Below the pieces are notes generated by a model, which saw nothing but the letters and a program-made list of their open reading frames with translations, ran no database searches and was not told the origin of the DNA. DNA of 64,000 nt from Cynocephalus volans (lineage: Eukaryota > Chordata > Mammalia > Dermoptera > Cynocephalidae), in assembly GCF_027409185.1 (NCBI RefSeq), contig NC_084464.1:51063095-51127094 (forward strand), read 5' to 3'. The translations under genes and the position numbers were made by a program. This document shows, piece by piece, positions 9,790 to 21,426 of this stretch (the first letter of the stretch is position 1; every line of letters starts with the position of its first letter).

Positions 9790-10680
9790 ATTTAGCAACC
9801 TAATCTATCCAGGTCTCTACTACCTCATCTCCCATTCACTTCTCAACCTTTTGTAGTCTGGCTTTTGTCTCCCACACTCCATGGAACCTGTTTAAACTTT
9901 GCACTGCCAGAGTGGTACTTTTTGTCTGTACATCTTGGAATAACATCATGATAGACCCAGTTGCCTAGGCTTGACCCCCTTTTTATAACTAAATCTAAAC
10001 AGTTTCCAAAGTCCTGATGATCCTGCCTTCTAAATACCTTCTGTCTCTCTCCTATCAACTCTATGCCCACTGCCTATCACTTTAGTTTGGCACCTAGTCT
10101 CTGCCAGAACTAGCAAAGGTCTCCCAGCTGCTTTTCTTGCCTCTGATCTTGTCATACCCTTTATTCCATCTTCTATAACTGTTACCAGGTTATACAATGC
10201 AAACCAGTTCACGTCACTCCTTGTTTGAAGACCTCCAACTCTCCTCTGTTACAAATAGAATCAAGTCCAAAGGTTTTTCATAACCTGGTCCTAAGCTGTC
10301 TTTACATCAATTTCATAGCCCTTATCAGGTCCTCCACCCCCACTGCCCTGTAGTCCAGTCACTGATTTCCTGCAGTTCCCAAGTATGCCATGCTTTTTCA
10401 TGTTTCCATGCCTTTGTCAGCACTGTTCCTTCAGTGTGCAGTGCTGTTTCCCAACTTATCTGTTGGGAAAATTCAACCCACCCTTCAAGATCCAGCTCAA
10501 ATGTCACCTGCTCTGTAAAGACCATCACCTCCATCTCCCCTAGGCAAAGTTAGTTACCCTCCTCTGTGCAGTTACATCTTATATGTTCCTTTATGTTAGT
10601 TCTTAATGCCCTGTCAATGTTGCCTGTATGTATCTGTCCCCTCATCATGCCTGGGATTATGTAAGGGTTGAGACTATTAC
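9790..10680 (+). mobile_element. L2 LINE remnant, sense (left part)
   Basis: A pyrimidine-rich L2 3' region: 'cttcaagatccagctcaaat' followed by 'gtcacctgctctgtaaagac' is the hallmark L2 block. It is interrupted at 10681 by an LTR and resumes at 11252. Confidence 0.75.
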
Positions 10681-11251
10681 TGAGTAAGGGGATATACACA
10701 GAAGCCAATACCATGGTACTGGTTTTTGGGAAAAGAAAAGGCTTTATTTTCTGAGGTCAACCAGCATGGAGACAGGAGGCAAGGCACTCTCAAATCTGTT
10801 TCCTCGATCCAGGGGCTAGGTAGGTTTTAAGGGGTGCTAGGCAACATTGATTGGCTAGCTCTGAATCAGGCCATATGACTGATCAAAAGTGGATAGGCCA
10901 GCTCCAAGTCAAGCCATATATGATAATGAAGCAAAACTGATTGGCTAGCTCCAAATCAAGCTATATGACAGGTATAAGTTGACTGGCTAACTCCAAGTCA
11001 GGCCATCTATGGTGATGAAACTTCTGGATAGGGGATCTTCCTTGTTGATGGACTTCTCACTTCCTAAAAGGCTCAACTTCCCACTTTTGAATTCTGCAGA
11101 TTGGAGATTTTTGTTTCCTGTGGTGCTCAAGGTCATCTGGAGGGCAAGATCCTTCTCTCTGCACATGCTCAGCTTATATCCTGCAAGACAACTATTAAAA
11201 TAACTTTAGATAGGGAAATAAACCAGTTTCAACTAGTTTTAGGCTATTTCA
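10681..11251 (-). mobile_element. Solo LTR, ERV1-like, copy A
   Basis: A 571-base element with TG...CA ends, inserted in an L2. In the minus orientation it has a U3-like part with repeated CCAAT-containing units and an AATAAAGCC polyadenylation signal at about 10740-10748, as in gammaretrovirus-type LTRs. Its array of four related units (starting at 10849, 10891, 10939 and 10981; period 42-48) carries ATTGGCT or close variants. Copy B at 12096-12628 is clearly related. The family name is unknown to me. L2 on both sides shows there is no internal region, so it is a solo LTR. A clean target duplication was not found. Confidence 0.7.
10849..11022 (-). repeat. CCAAT-bearing tandem units in LTR copy A
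   Basis: Four imperfect units, each with a 'ttggctagctcc'-like start and a 'tcaggccatatgac'-like centre. Read on the minus strand, units 1 and 3 contain AGCCAAT. The layout looks like a U3 enhancer repeat. Confidence 0.75.
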
Positions 11252-11345
11252 TGACTGTGCCCTGTTTATCTCTGTATTTCCAGTGACTAGCGAGATTTAA
11301 GGCACATGCAAGAGATTTTTACATGCCTGATGAATAAATGAGTGG
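11252..11345 (+). mobile_element. L2 LINE remnant, 3' end after the LTR
   Basis: Continues the L2 3' terminus ('ctgtttatctctgtatttcc', 'gatgaataaatgagtgga'). It shows the LTR split one L2 copy. Confidence 0.65.
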
Positions 11346-11929
11346 ATGCGTAACTCATAGCAAGGAATCAATTAAACCCTTACAAATGTAAAAATTTTAT
11401 CTGAGGTTCATATTTCCATGGTGAAAATGACTTTCTCCTCCTCTCTCACACCAGAAGAAAAGAGATAACCTACAAACTGACTCTTTAACAAGAGGAAGAG
11501 TTAGAAACAAATACGGCATCACCGTTTGAATTTCTGAACGCTTTCTTCAGGCCAAAAAAGATGGTTACAAATTTCCCAGGGTGATAAACAGAGCACATTA
11601 ACATCTGTATCAAAGACAACAGAAACAGGATCTGAAGGAGTGATAGGTGTGGAAGCAACGTAGCCACCTGTTAAAGTTTCTTTCAGGATGTCTAGGAAGC
11701 ATTTCATGAATCTGGGAATAAACTTGTTTTTAATTTTAAAAGAATGCACCATTTACAAATCACAATTAAATAGTTCTTCACTTTCTTTTATTTCATATTA
11801 AAATGAGTTTCAGAAGTTTGAAAAAGGCAGATTTTGTCACTTCAACCAACTGTTCCTCCTGCTCTTCCGTGATTTTTATTCTCCCAAACACTAAAGAAAC
11901 ATTCTGAAATTATACAGCCTGTCACACTT
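11346..11929. other. Intergenic stretch with no recognised feature
   Basis: No repeat or exon that I can support; the short minus frames at 11485 and 11519 have no family resemblance. Confidence 0.4.
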
Positions 11930-12095
11930 TTCTTCCTCCTCTTTTCCCAGCCCTTGTTCATTGTTTAGACCCGAGCTGAAACATCACTTTCTCTGAGAAA
12001 ACCTCTGACCCCGTCAGACTAGATTTTAGAGCTCTAGGTACATGTGTCCTTAGCACCCTGGACTTTATCATTACGACTGTCACCAAACAAGGGGT
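11930..12095 (+). mobile_element. L2 LINE remnant, sense
   Basis: The 'gagctgaaacatcactttct' followed by 'ctgagaaaacctctgacc' block is L2-like. It ends where LTR copy B begins. Confidence 0.5.
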
Positions 12096-12628
12096 TGCTG
12101 CCCAATGTGCACAGATGCCAATACCATGATACCAGTTTTTGAGAAAAGAAAAGGCTTTATTGCTAAGTCAACCCACAAGGAAACAAGAGACAATGCTCAC
12201 AAATCTGTCTCCTTGAACCAGGGGATGGACAGGGTTTTGAAGGACAGGTAAAGATCAGGGACTGGGGATTGGTTAGCTCCCATTCAGACCACCTGACGAG
12301 GCAAAGGGTGATTGGCTGGGCCTGAGTTAGGCCATATGACTCAGACACGGGCTGATAGGCTGATGAGTCCAAAGCTGATGGGTTGGTCCTTAGTCAGGGT
12401 CTATCATGCAGACAAGGGCTGACTGACTCGTTGAGACTGAATCCAGTCCTTTTGGTGGAGGATTTCCAGGTTCCTGTGGTACCTGAGGTCATCTAGAGGG
12501 CAAGGTCCTTCTCTTTCTGCACATGTTCAGTTTATACCCAGCCAGATAACTTGTAAAACAACTTAAATTAGAGAAATAGAACTTTTCAGCTAGTCTAATC
12601 AGTTTTCAACTAGTTCTATACAACTTCA
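12096..12628 (-). mobile_element. Solo LTR, ERV1-like, copy B
   Basis: Related to copy A: the left ends share 'gccaataccatg', then 'gagaaaagaaaaggctttat'. Both have a U3-like array of ATTGGNT units (about 12266-12430), and the right ends share 'gcacatg' to 'aactagttct' and finish in TTCA. An AATAAAGCC signal lies on the minus strand near 12152-12160. The copy has diverged from A by many substitutions and small indels, so the two are separate old insertions or a duplicated segment. Confidence 0.7.
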
Positions 12629-13384
12629 CTACGTATAACCGACATAGAGGTGGAAATACTCCCCGCCCCTGCAGCTTACTAAGCGTGCTGCTCATCTGAC
12701 ACTCAGAGAAAGCTCTTGGGCAGAGAGAGGTGCAGACGCCTGAGGTAGGATGCTGATGGCATGTGTAGATATGTCCCTCAAAGTTGCAGGGATCTCTGGA
12801 GTTGACTGAGGAGATGTGGGCAGATCACCAACAGTGTCTACTACAGTCAGCATTATTGATGTTTTTCTTCTAAACTTCTAAATTGAAAACATGTATGTTA
12901 GAAAATCACCAAGCACATTGTGTAGTTCTAGGTCATACTTCGTTATCCACTAAGTAACGGGATCCACCTCTAAATAATAGCCGAGCATCCTATATCATCA
13001 CCGTAAACTACATGAGACTTTGACATAGAGACACATGACATCCAATCATCAAATAAATGCCTAGACCACATTTACCAAGCAACTAGCTCCTTAGTATTAC
13101 TCACCTACTTGATGATCTCTGGTCTACGTCTGCACTGTGTTTTATAATAACAATGTATAGTTTTGATAATATTCTATTTATTTTAATACACACACTAAAC
13201 ATTCGGACTATACAATGTTTTCTCTGTGGATCTGTTGCTAAATCAAGGATGTTTTGACAGAACACTGACTCTTCTGAGCAACATGTTAATATCCCATCTC
13301 TACATTATCATTTTTTAAGTGCCCCATGGTCAAATGAGTTTGGAAAATTCTGTTCTAAAGTCAAGCCCTGCTAATAATGTTTCA
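12629..13384. other. Intergenic stretch with no recognised feature
   Basis: Unique-looking sequence; nothing supportable on either strand. Confidence 0.4.
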
Positions 13385-13915
13385 ACAGCTTCCTGCTTTC
13401 TATTCAATTGAGAGCATCACAGAAAGCCTTTCAAGGCACTTCACAAATTAGCCAACACTTTCCACTTTTGCTCCAATCAGACCAAATCACTTGCCATTTT
13501 CTCCACACAGGCTGCTGACCCATGCCACTCATGGTCTTCTTTGTGCTGCTTTCTGCCCTGGACTCCCTTCTCCCCTATCTCCAACCCTTGCCTACTAAAT
13601 CATGCTTATCTTTAAAGTCCATCTTAAATCCCGTAAGTTTTCATTTCTCATCACATTTACAAAGTGATGTCTCCATCTCTCCCGCCTTTAAACACTTTGG
13701 TCTCTCTGAGTACTTCTCTCCAACTCTGTATACAAACTTCTCTTGTACAGTTTTCTGCAGATATTTGTCCTTCTCCCCTCTAGTCTAATGGCTTTCTATT
13801 ACATTTTTAAGTTCCCTCAAGGGCAGGAACTCTGACTTTCTCATTTTTTCATTTCGTACTACCTTTAGCCGAGGGCCTGGCATATAATACTCAGATGTTA
13901 AATGTTTGTGGAGTT
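13385..13915 (+). mobile_element. L2 LINE remnant, sense
   Basis: Pyrimidine-rich L2 3' region ending in 'ccctcaagggcaggaactct' and 'gagggcctggcatataatac', the usual L2 terminus. The open frame at 13522-13788 is a chance frame in this repeat. Confidence 0.75.
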
Positions 13916-13919
13916 GGAT

Positions 13920-14850
13920 TTTTCAAATTTAGTTTTTAATTCACATATAGTACAATTCAATTTTTTTAAATGTACAGTTCTGTGACTTTGAAAAATGTAT
14001 AAAGTCATATTACCATTGCTACAATTAGTGTACAGGACAATTCCATCACCCCCCAAAAATTCCCTCAAGCTGCCCATTTATTGTCAAATCCTCCCCTCAC
14101 TTTGAGCCCCTGACAACCACTGATCTATTCTCTATCCCTATAGTTTTGCCTTTTCCAGAATGTTATATAAGTGGAATCTTACAGGTAAATGTAGCCTTTA
14201 TCCGGATTCTTTTTCAGTGTAATGCATTTGTGACTCATCCATTTTGTTCCATGTGTCAATAGTTTGCTCTTTTGTATTGTTGGGCAGTATTCCATGGATT
14301 GGATGTACCACAGTTTATCCATTTACCCATTTAAGGATGTGATTTATACATACATATACAAATATACACATACACATACATACTTTGCAAAAAATTTCTC
14401 CAAGTCTGTACATTACCTGTAGCTTATCTTTTCATTCTCTGAACAGTGTATTTCGGAGTAACAGGGCTTTTTCTTTTTTACTTTTGATGAAGTGTAATTT
14501 ATTATTTTTTCTTTCATGGCTCATGTTTTTGGTGTCATATCTAAGAACTCTTTGCCAAATCCAAAGTCATGAATATATTCCTCCTGTGTTTTCTTCTAAA
14601 ATTTTTATAGTTTACATCAATAGTCTTACATTAGGTCTATGATGCATTCTAGTACATTCTGAATTATCATTTGTATAAGGTGTGAGGTACACTGAATTGA
14701 ATTTAATGTCTTTGTAATTTTTCCTTTACCTCGGAAGACCCTGTTTCCAATTCGATCTTTGCAAGCCTTAATATGCTCCATTTTCTTACATCAGGGTTTT
14801 AACTCTGGTTAGAATCCCCTTTGAGGCTGGAAAAATTTGAACTGAAGGAA
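13920..14850 (-). mobile_element. L1 LINE 3' end, antisense
   Basis: The complement of late L1 ORF2 and 3' untranslated region: 'aatgcatttgtgactcatcc', 'ggcagtattccatggattgg' and 'gtaccacagtttatccattt' are inverted versions of the blocks seen at 3.3-5.4 kb. Its 5' limit is uncertain. Confidence 0.75.
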
Positions 14851-14901
14851 GGCTTAATATTAATCAGACAGACTGACTGCAATGGCTGTTAATAAAGAAC
14901 A

Positions 14902-14960
14902 GGGCTGGCCAGTTAGCTCAGCTGGTTAGAGCATGGTGCTGACACCAAGGTCCAGATCAG
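14902..14960 (+). mobile_element. tRNA-Ile-type SINE, 3'-truncated
   Basis: The first 58 bases of the monomer ('gggctggccagttagctcag', 'ggttagagcatggtgctgac') match the other copies. The B-box half and poly-A are missing, so it was broken after insertion. Confidence 0.75.
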
Positions 14961-15769
14961 ACACTGAAGTATCTAAGTTTTGCTTTGACAGGCAAGTATT
15001 GGTTGGCAAAATCAACACACAGTGCGTGTGTTTATATGTATGCATCCATTCATTTATACACACACACACACACATATCTATATACTGTTAAATATTTCTG
15101 AGCTGTTGCCTCTCCCTAAAGCTTTAAGCCATAATTATACTTATTTAGAAATTCTAGCTACCCTTTTCCCAAAGGCAGGAGATTTTGGTTAGTGGGTTTA
15201 GAATTTGTCAAAAACTGTCACATTATTTAGTTTATAAAATGTCTTTGACTTGGGTAGACCAAAGATGGATTTTCCATTACATCACTTAGAAATGGATAGG
15301 TCTTCCCATAAACATACTTAGACATTTTATACCAACTTTTTTTTTTTTTATATTTCATTTCCATTTTTAGTGGCACTTTTGCTGGCAACCAGCACATTCC
15401 TTTTGACGTAGCTGGCAACGTCAAGAGGCTTCAGTGCATTTGCCTCACCGTGATTCAGCCAGAATAGCTCTGTGGCTTCTCTGTCAAGCCTTCTGCATTT
15501 GAGGCCTGAGGCACCTCCATCACCACTGCACACAATGAGACCTTCACACAGAGCTAGGGGCATTTTTTAATTTCTTAGATTTATGACTGATGACTTTCTC
15601 ACTGTTGTTAGTACTTTAGTGTTTATGGGTTCACTTGATATAACACTGTCAATCTTTAGCCTAAAATATTATCCTTGAATTTTAAAAATGCAGTTATCTA
15701 GGTCAGCCTTTACAAAAAAAAGTATAGGACACTTACTCCGGAATATTGAATTATTCATTCCAGTTCTTT
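14961..15769. other. Intergenic stretch with a short (CA)n
   Basis: Contains a CA run at about 15058-15074 and a T-tract near 15340. No gene or named repeat was seen. The frame at 15348-15563 on the minus strand has no family resemblance. Confidence 0.4.
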
Positions 15770-16195
15770 ACTCGCCTGCCATAGGATTATTCATCTATAC
15801 CCTTTGCCTTGCATTGTCCCTCCACTGGACAATGGAACAGTGGGAAGAGTTTACTTCCCCCTAAACTTTATTGACAATGGACTTGGCCAATGGAATGTAA
15901 TGGAAGTGACATGGACAGAAGCTTTATGTACCCCTGCATGGTTTGGCTTATTCTTTAGTGTTCCTGTTATTACCATGAGAGGAGCATGGCCCAGCTAGCT
16001 TCTATCACCTTCAGCTCGGAATGAAACACATGAGCAAACCCAAACCTGATCTTCAGCCTGGACCTGAAATAGACAATCTGAATCCTGAAGCAGAGTTTCC
16101 CTGGCCAAAGACCATTGAGTAAGAAAAATAAAATTCTTGTTGTTCATAAATCACTGAGTTTTGTTACATAGCATTATTACAGCAATAGCTGACCA
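15770..16195 (+). mobile_element. MaLR-type LTR (MLT1-like), sense
   Basis: The 3' part has the typical LTR layout: 'cagctcggaatgaaacacat', an AATAAA signal near 16127, then 'aatcactgagttttgttac' and 'agcaatagctgacc'. The left limit is uncertain and the ends have decayed. Confidence 0.55.
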
Positions 16196-16984
16196 ACCCA
16201 TCTCTCAGTCGTGTTTTCCATGGACAGTAAAGTCAATGTGAAACCCAGCACAAATTTTTTATTTGCTAGGGTGAACAAACAAGTGAATATTTGCAGCCAT
16301 GAATTACACAATAACCATCTTCTCATGGATTTCTTTTTCCAGCCTGGTCCGTTCTTCAAGAATTTGCTCTGAACAGATTTTTCCAAGTATGCTTACAGTA
16401 GGATAAGCCAATGCAAAATTATAGAATATAATGGCTGTCATTTATTAGTTGTCTTCACAAGTGCCAGCCTCTATTAATTTGTTATATTATGATTTATACA
16501 TGGAGTGATGGCACAGGTCCCAAGCTATAGGAGCCAAATTTCTTGGCAGTAGTTAGAGCCATTTAAATTCAGCCTTTCCCCAATAATATTAACAAACCCT
16601 GACCATTAGCATTTACTAAAGTGTCCATTGCAATGCTCAGTGAGTATCACATTGGAATAACAGTCTGTCCTTTGTTTTACCTTTATCCCAGAAGAATACA
16701 TTTCTTGGCATTCCTTGTTCCATTAGTATAGGAGCATGTTACAGTTACATTACCAAGTTTGGCCATACCTCACAAGTATACTTCCTTCAACTAGATAGAA
16801 TAATTGAAATATTTCATTACAGTATGTTATTGCAAAGTAAGGGACATAGATTGGATAGTCCCTTTACAACACATGCCTCAGAATTAAATGCCAGAATCTT
16901 ACCAGCAGGAAGTTCCTAGGCTACCTTGAGCCTCATTTTGTATGTTTACAACATGCTCAAGCAGTCTTCCTACTTTTAATGAAT
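16196..16984. other. Intergenic stretch with no recognised feature
   Basis: Nothing supportable; the minus-strand frame at 16177-16386 overlaps the LTR end and is not gene-like. Confidence 0.4.
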
Positions 16985-19091
16985 CATGAGAGGTCCCAAA
17001 ACTTTAAAATCAAACAACAAAGAAATACAGAATTTAAAATACACCTTAGACCAGTTAGACCTGGCAGACATCTACAGAACATTTCATCCAACAACTAAGG
17101 AATATACATTCTTCTCATCAGCACATGGAACATCCTCCAGGATAGACCATATACTAGGTCACAAATCAAGTCTTAGCAAATTTTTAAAAATTGAAGTCAT
17201 CCCAATTATCTTTTCAGGCCAAATGGATTAAAATGAAATCAATAACAAGCAAAATTCTGGAAACTACTCAAATGCATGGAAAAAGAACAACAGACTCCTG
17301 AATGACCTAGGTCCAAGAAGAAATTAAACAGGAAATCAAAAAATTTCTTGAAACTAATGAAAATAAAGATACATCATACCAAAATCTATGGGATACTGCA
17401 AAAGCAGTAGTGAGAGTGAAGTTTATTGTAATAAATGCTTACATCAAAAGAATGGAAAGTTTTCAAATAAATGACCTAACACTGTGCCTCAAAGATTTAG
17501 AAAAACAACAACAAACCAATACCAAAAGTAGTAGATGGAAAGAAATAATCAAGATCAGGGCAATACTAAATGAAATAGACGCCAAAAAAAAAAAAAATAC
17601 AAAAGATGAATGAAACAAAAAGTTGGTTTTTTGAGAAGATAAATACAATAGATAAACCATTAGCTAGGTTAACAACAACAACAAAAAAAAAAGAAGAAGA
17701 AGAAGAAGAGAGAAGATCCAAATGACAGAAATCAGAAATGTAAAGGGAGACATTACAACCAATAACACAGAAATACAAAAAATCATTCAAAGATATTATA
17801 AACTATTGTGCACCAACAAATATGAAAACCTGAAGAAAATGGATAAACTTCTGGACACATACAAACACTACCCAGACTGAACCAGGAAGAAATAGAGAAC
17901 CAGAACAGACCAATAACAAGCAATGAGATTGAAGCAGAAATCAGCAATCTTCCAACAAAGAAAAGCCCAGGACTGGATGGCTTTACAGCTGAATTCTATT
18001 AAACCTTTGAAGAAGAATTAATGCCACTTCTCTTCAAACTTTTCCAAAAAATTGAAACAGAAACCATTCTCCCAAGTTCATTCTATGAGGCCAGCATCAC
18101 CCTAACACTAAAACCAGATAAAGACACAACAACAAAAAGGAAAACTACAAGGCCAGTATCCTTGATGAACATAGATGCAAAAATCCTCAACAAAATACTA
18201 GCAATAAGATTATAGCAACACATCAAAAAAATTATATACTATGATCAAGTGGGATTCATCCCAGGGATCCAAGTTTGGTTCAACATATGCAAATCAATAA
18301 ATGTGATATACCACATCAACAAAACCAAGGACAAAAACCACATGATTATCTCAATTGATGCAGAAAAGGCATTTGAAAAAAATTCAGCATCTCTTCATGA
18401 TTAAGACTCCAAGGAAATTAGGTATAGAAGGAAGTTATCACAATACAATAAAATCTATTTATGACAATCCAATAGCTGATATCATCCTGAATGGGGAAAA
18501 GCTTTCAGCTTTAAGAACAGGAACAAGACAAGGATGCCCACATTCACCACTCCTACTTAACATAGTATTGGAAGTACTAGCCAGAGCAACCAAGCAAGAG
18601 AAGGAAATAAAGGGCATCAAAATTGGAGAAGATGAGGTCAAACTGTCCTTGTTTGCTGACAACATGATCTTATATATAGAAAAACCTAACAACTCTACCA
18701 AAAAACTCTTACAGCTGATTAACAATTTCAGTAATGTTTCAGGATACAAAATCAACAACCAAAAATCAACAGTATTTTTATACTCCAATAACAAACTAGT
18801 AGAAAATGAAATCAAGAAAGCAAGCTCATTTACAATAGTCACCAAAAATAAATAAATAAATAAAACACCTAAGTATCAATTTAACTAAGGAGGTGAAAGA
18901 TCTCTACAATGAGAACTAGAAAACACTACTGAAAGAAATTAAACAGCACACAAGAGTGGAAAGACATACCATGCTCTTGAATGGAAAGAATTAACATCAA
19001 GAAAATGTCCATTCTACCCAAAGCAATCTACAGATTTGATGCAATCTCCATCAAAATACCCTTGATGTTCTTCACAGAAATAGAAAAAGCA

Positions 19092-19171
19092 TGAATCTCA
19101 TGAATATTCATAACCAATAAAAATAAATAAATAAAACAGAGTGTTTAGTTCCAATTATAAAAAAAAGCAAA
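19092..19171 (+). mobile_element. 80-base A-rich insertion flanked by a 16-base direct repeat, inside the L1
   Basis: The 16-base sequence agaaatagaaaaagca occurs exactly at 19076-19091 and 19172-19187. The second copy continues the normal L1 ORF2 sequence ('atccaaacattcatatggaa'). The 80 bases between do not belong to L1 ORF2; they contain AATAAA motifs and end in an A-run. This is the structure of a short retroposed insertion with target-site duplication. Its source sequence is not recognised. Confidence 0.7.
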
Positions 19172-20464
19172 AGAAATAGAAAAAGCAATCCAAACATTCA
19201 TATGGAACAGCAAAAGACCCCTAATAGCCAAAGCAATCCTAAGCAAAAACATAAAATAAAATAAAGCCAGAGGCATAACACCACCTGACTTCAAATTATA
19301 TTACAAAGCTATTGTAACCAAAACAGCATGATACTGGCATAAAAGCAGATACTTGGATATCAATGGAACAGAATAGGAAACCTGAGAATCAACCCACATA
19401 CTTACAGCCAACTGATCTTTGACAAAGGCAGTAAAAAGAATACATTGAAGAAAATACTGCCTCTTCAATAAATGGTGCTGGGAAAATTGGACATGCATAT
19501 GTAGAAAAATGAAACTCATGATATACCAAAATCAACTCAAAATGGATTAAAGATTTAAATATAAGACCTGAAATTATAAAATTACTAAAGGTAATTTTAT
19601 ACTCCAGGTAATAGGACCGGTGAAGGACTTTATGAACATTACCTCAAAAGCACAAGCAACAAAAGAAAAAGTAAATAAATGGGATTATATCAAACTAAAA
19701 AGCTTCTCCACAGAAAAGGAAACAATCAATAGAGTGGAAAGACAAGCTGCAGAATGGGAGAAAATATTTGCAAATGATACATTCAACAAGGGATTAATAT
19801 CCCAAATATACAAAGAACTCAAAGAACTATACAGTAAAAAATCAAATAATCCAATTTAAAAATGGGCAAAGGAGATGAGGAGACATTTTTCAAAGGAAGA
19901 CATACAAATGGTCAACATGTACATGAAAAAATGCTCAGCATCACTAGTTATTAGAGAAATGCAAATCTAAACCACATAGAGATATCATCTCACCCCAGTT
20001 AGACTGGCCATTATTAAAAAGATTGAGCATGACAAATGCTGGCAAGGATGCATGGAAAGGGGAACTCCTCTACACTGTTGATGGTACTGCAAACTATCAT
20101 AGCTATTATGGAAAACAGTATGGAGGTTCCTCAAACAACTATAGATAGAGCTACCATATGATCCAGCAATCCTACTACCGGGTATATAGCCAAAGGAATG
20201 GAAATCATCATGTCGAAGGGATACCTACACTCCCATGTTCATTGCAGCTCTATTTACAATAGCCAAAATATGGAACCAACTTAAGTGTCCATCGACAGAT
20301 GACTGGATAAAGAAAATGTGGTATATATACACAATGGAATACTACTCAGCCATAAAAAATAATGAAATTCTGCCATTTGCAGCAACATGGATGGGTCTGG
20401 AAAAAATTATAAGTGAAAAAAAACAAAGAAACAGAAATATCTCATGTTCTTACTCATAACTGGC

Positions 20465-20545
20465 TGCTAGGAAGGAAGAAAGGGAGGGACGAAGGGGAAG
20501 AGGGAAGGAGGGAAGAAGGAAGGAATGAAGGAAAGAAAGAAAAGA
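20465..20545 (+). repeat. Polypurine GGAA-rich tract of the L1 3' untranslated region
   Basis: Imperfect GGAAGGAAGAAAG units. L1 3' ends often carry such a G-rich polypurine tract. The two overlapping minus-strand frames here are only its complement. Confidence 0.8.
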
Positions 20546-20946
20546 CCACAACAATAAGTTAAACTCCCAGAAGGAGAGAACACACCCAAGAATGCTAGAG
20601 ATGGGGGAGAGGGAGGGAGGGTGTTTGGGAAGTGATAGGTTGGGCAAAGGGCATAAAGAAATATCACAATTTGTAAGAATGAATATGCTGATAATAAATA
20701 AAAATTTAAAATAAAAAATAAATTAAAAATTGATAAAAATAAATAAAAATAATCATCAAGTACAGAAAAGTCTTACTTAACTTATAAAGCATGTGTTGGC
20801 TCAGTTCATTTTCTTAAGCTTACTTCCCCTTCTCCATCTTGACTTTTTAAACTTCTTATTCCACTTTTCCCTTCTTCCTTGAATCAGATTCTCCAAACAC
20901 AGGCTGATTGGGAAAGGCTTAATTGCAAGAGACATACACAAGCCTA

Positions 20947-20967
20947 CAAAAAAAAAAAAAAAAAAAA
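20947..20967. repeat. Poly-A tract
   Basis: Run of about 20 A residues just left of an LTR. Confidence 0.9.
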
Positions 20968-20976
20968 TTAGTCTAC

Positions 20977-21426
20977 TGTAGAGCTAGGGCTGGGTCTGGA
21001 GCTCACAGACCTCTCAAGCCCATTGTGCAAACTGGGTGACAAACACTTCACATGTGGGTGTACAAGCTAGGTAACTGGAAAAAAGGTCCTTGGAGCCTTG
21101 GTTGAAGAAAGAGTACTTTATTCAGCACATGCACATCTAAGAGTTAGGAAGTCCAGAGAGAAACTCAGAAACTCAACTGCTACTGGCAAACTCCAAAGAA
21201 AAACTGAGCAGCTGCCAGCAAAGTAAACATGTTCTATTTTTAGACCTGAGCTCTGCCGTACAGCAGCTGCTTCACAAACTCTAGCAACAAGCAAAAAGAT
21301 ACATGGGCACACATGCGCACTAACTCCACCTCCACACAACTTGTTTGCAAAGAATGTGCTGCACCACCCACAACTGGACCTGAGGCGAGGGAGCTTGACT
21401 AAACTATTCTATTTTTCTCACACCTA
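20977..21426 (-). mobile_element. Solo LTR of an endogenous retrovirus
   Basis: A 450-base element whose ends are exact inverted repeats (TGTAG...CTACA). On the minus strand an AATAAAGTA signal lies at about 21114-21122, followed by a U5-like part; the U3-like part lies at the right. Size and layout fit an ERV LTR. The class is uncertain and no flanking target duplication is evident. Confidence 0.6.

Larger units (their letters stand above)
16985..20757 (+). mobile_element. L1 LINE, 5'-truncated, ORF2 decayed
   Basis: The longest L1 in the window. It starts inside the endonuclease part of ORF2 (a frame at 16986-17231 with the SSRIDHILGHKSSL block), then passes through the reverse transcriptase region. 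There [12 protein letters not shown] (about 18511-18546) and the catalytic loop are visible, but the loop reads FADN in place of the FADD needed for catalysis (about 18652-18663). It continues to the C-terminal ORF2 block 'aaaatgtggtatatatacac' near 20316 and a polypurine 3' untranslated region (20465-20540), ending in A-rich sequence near 20757. Frameshifts and stops break ORF2 into pieces of at most 166 codons. It also holds an 80-base insertion at 19092-19171. It is younger-looking than the L1s at 3-5 kb, but not able to retrotranspose. Confidence 0.92.

Noticed and set aside
18355-18855. A 166-codon reverse-transcriptase gene
   Set aside because: Part of a decayed L1 ORF2 with a mutated active site and stops on both sides.
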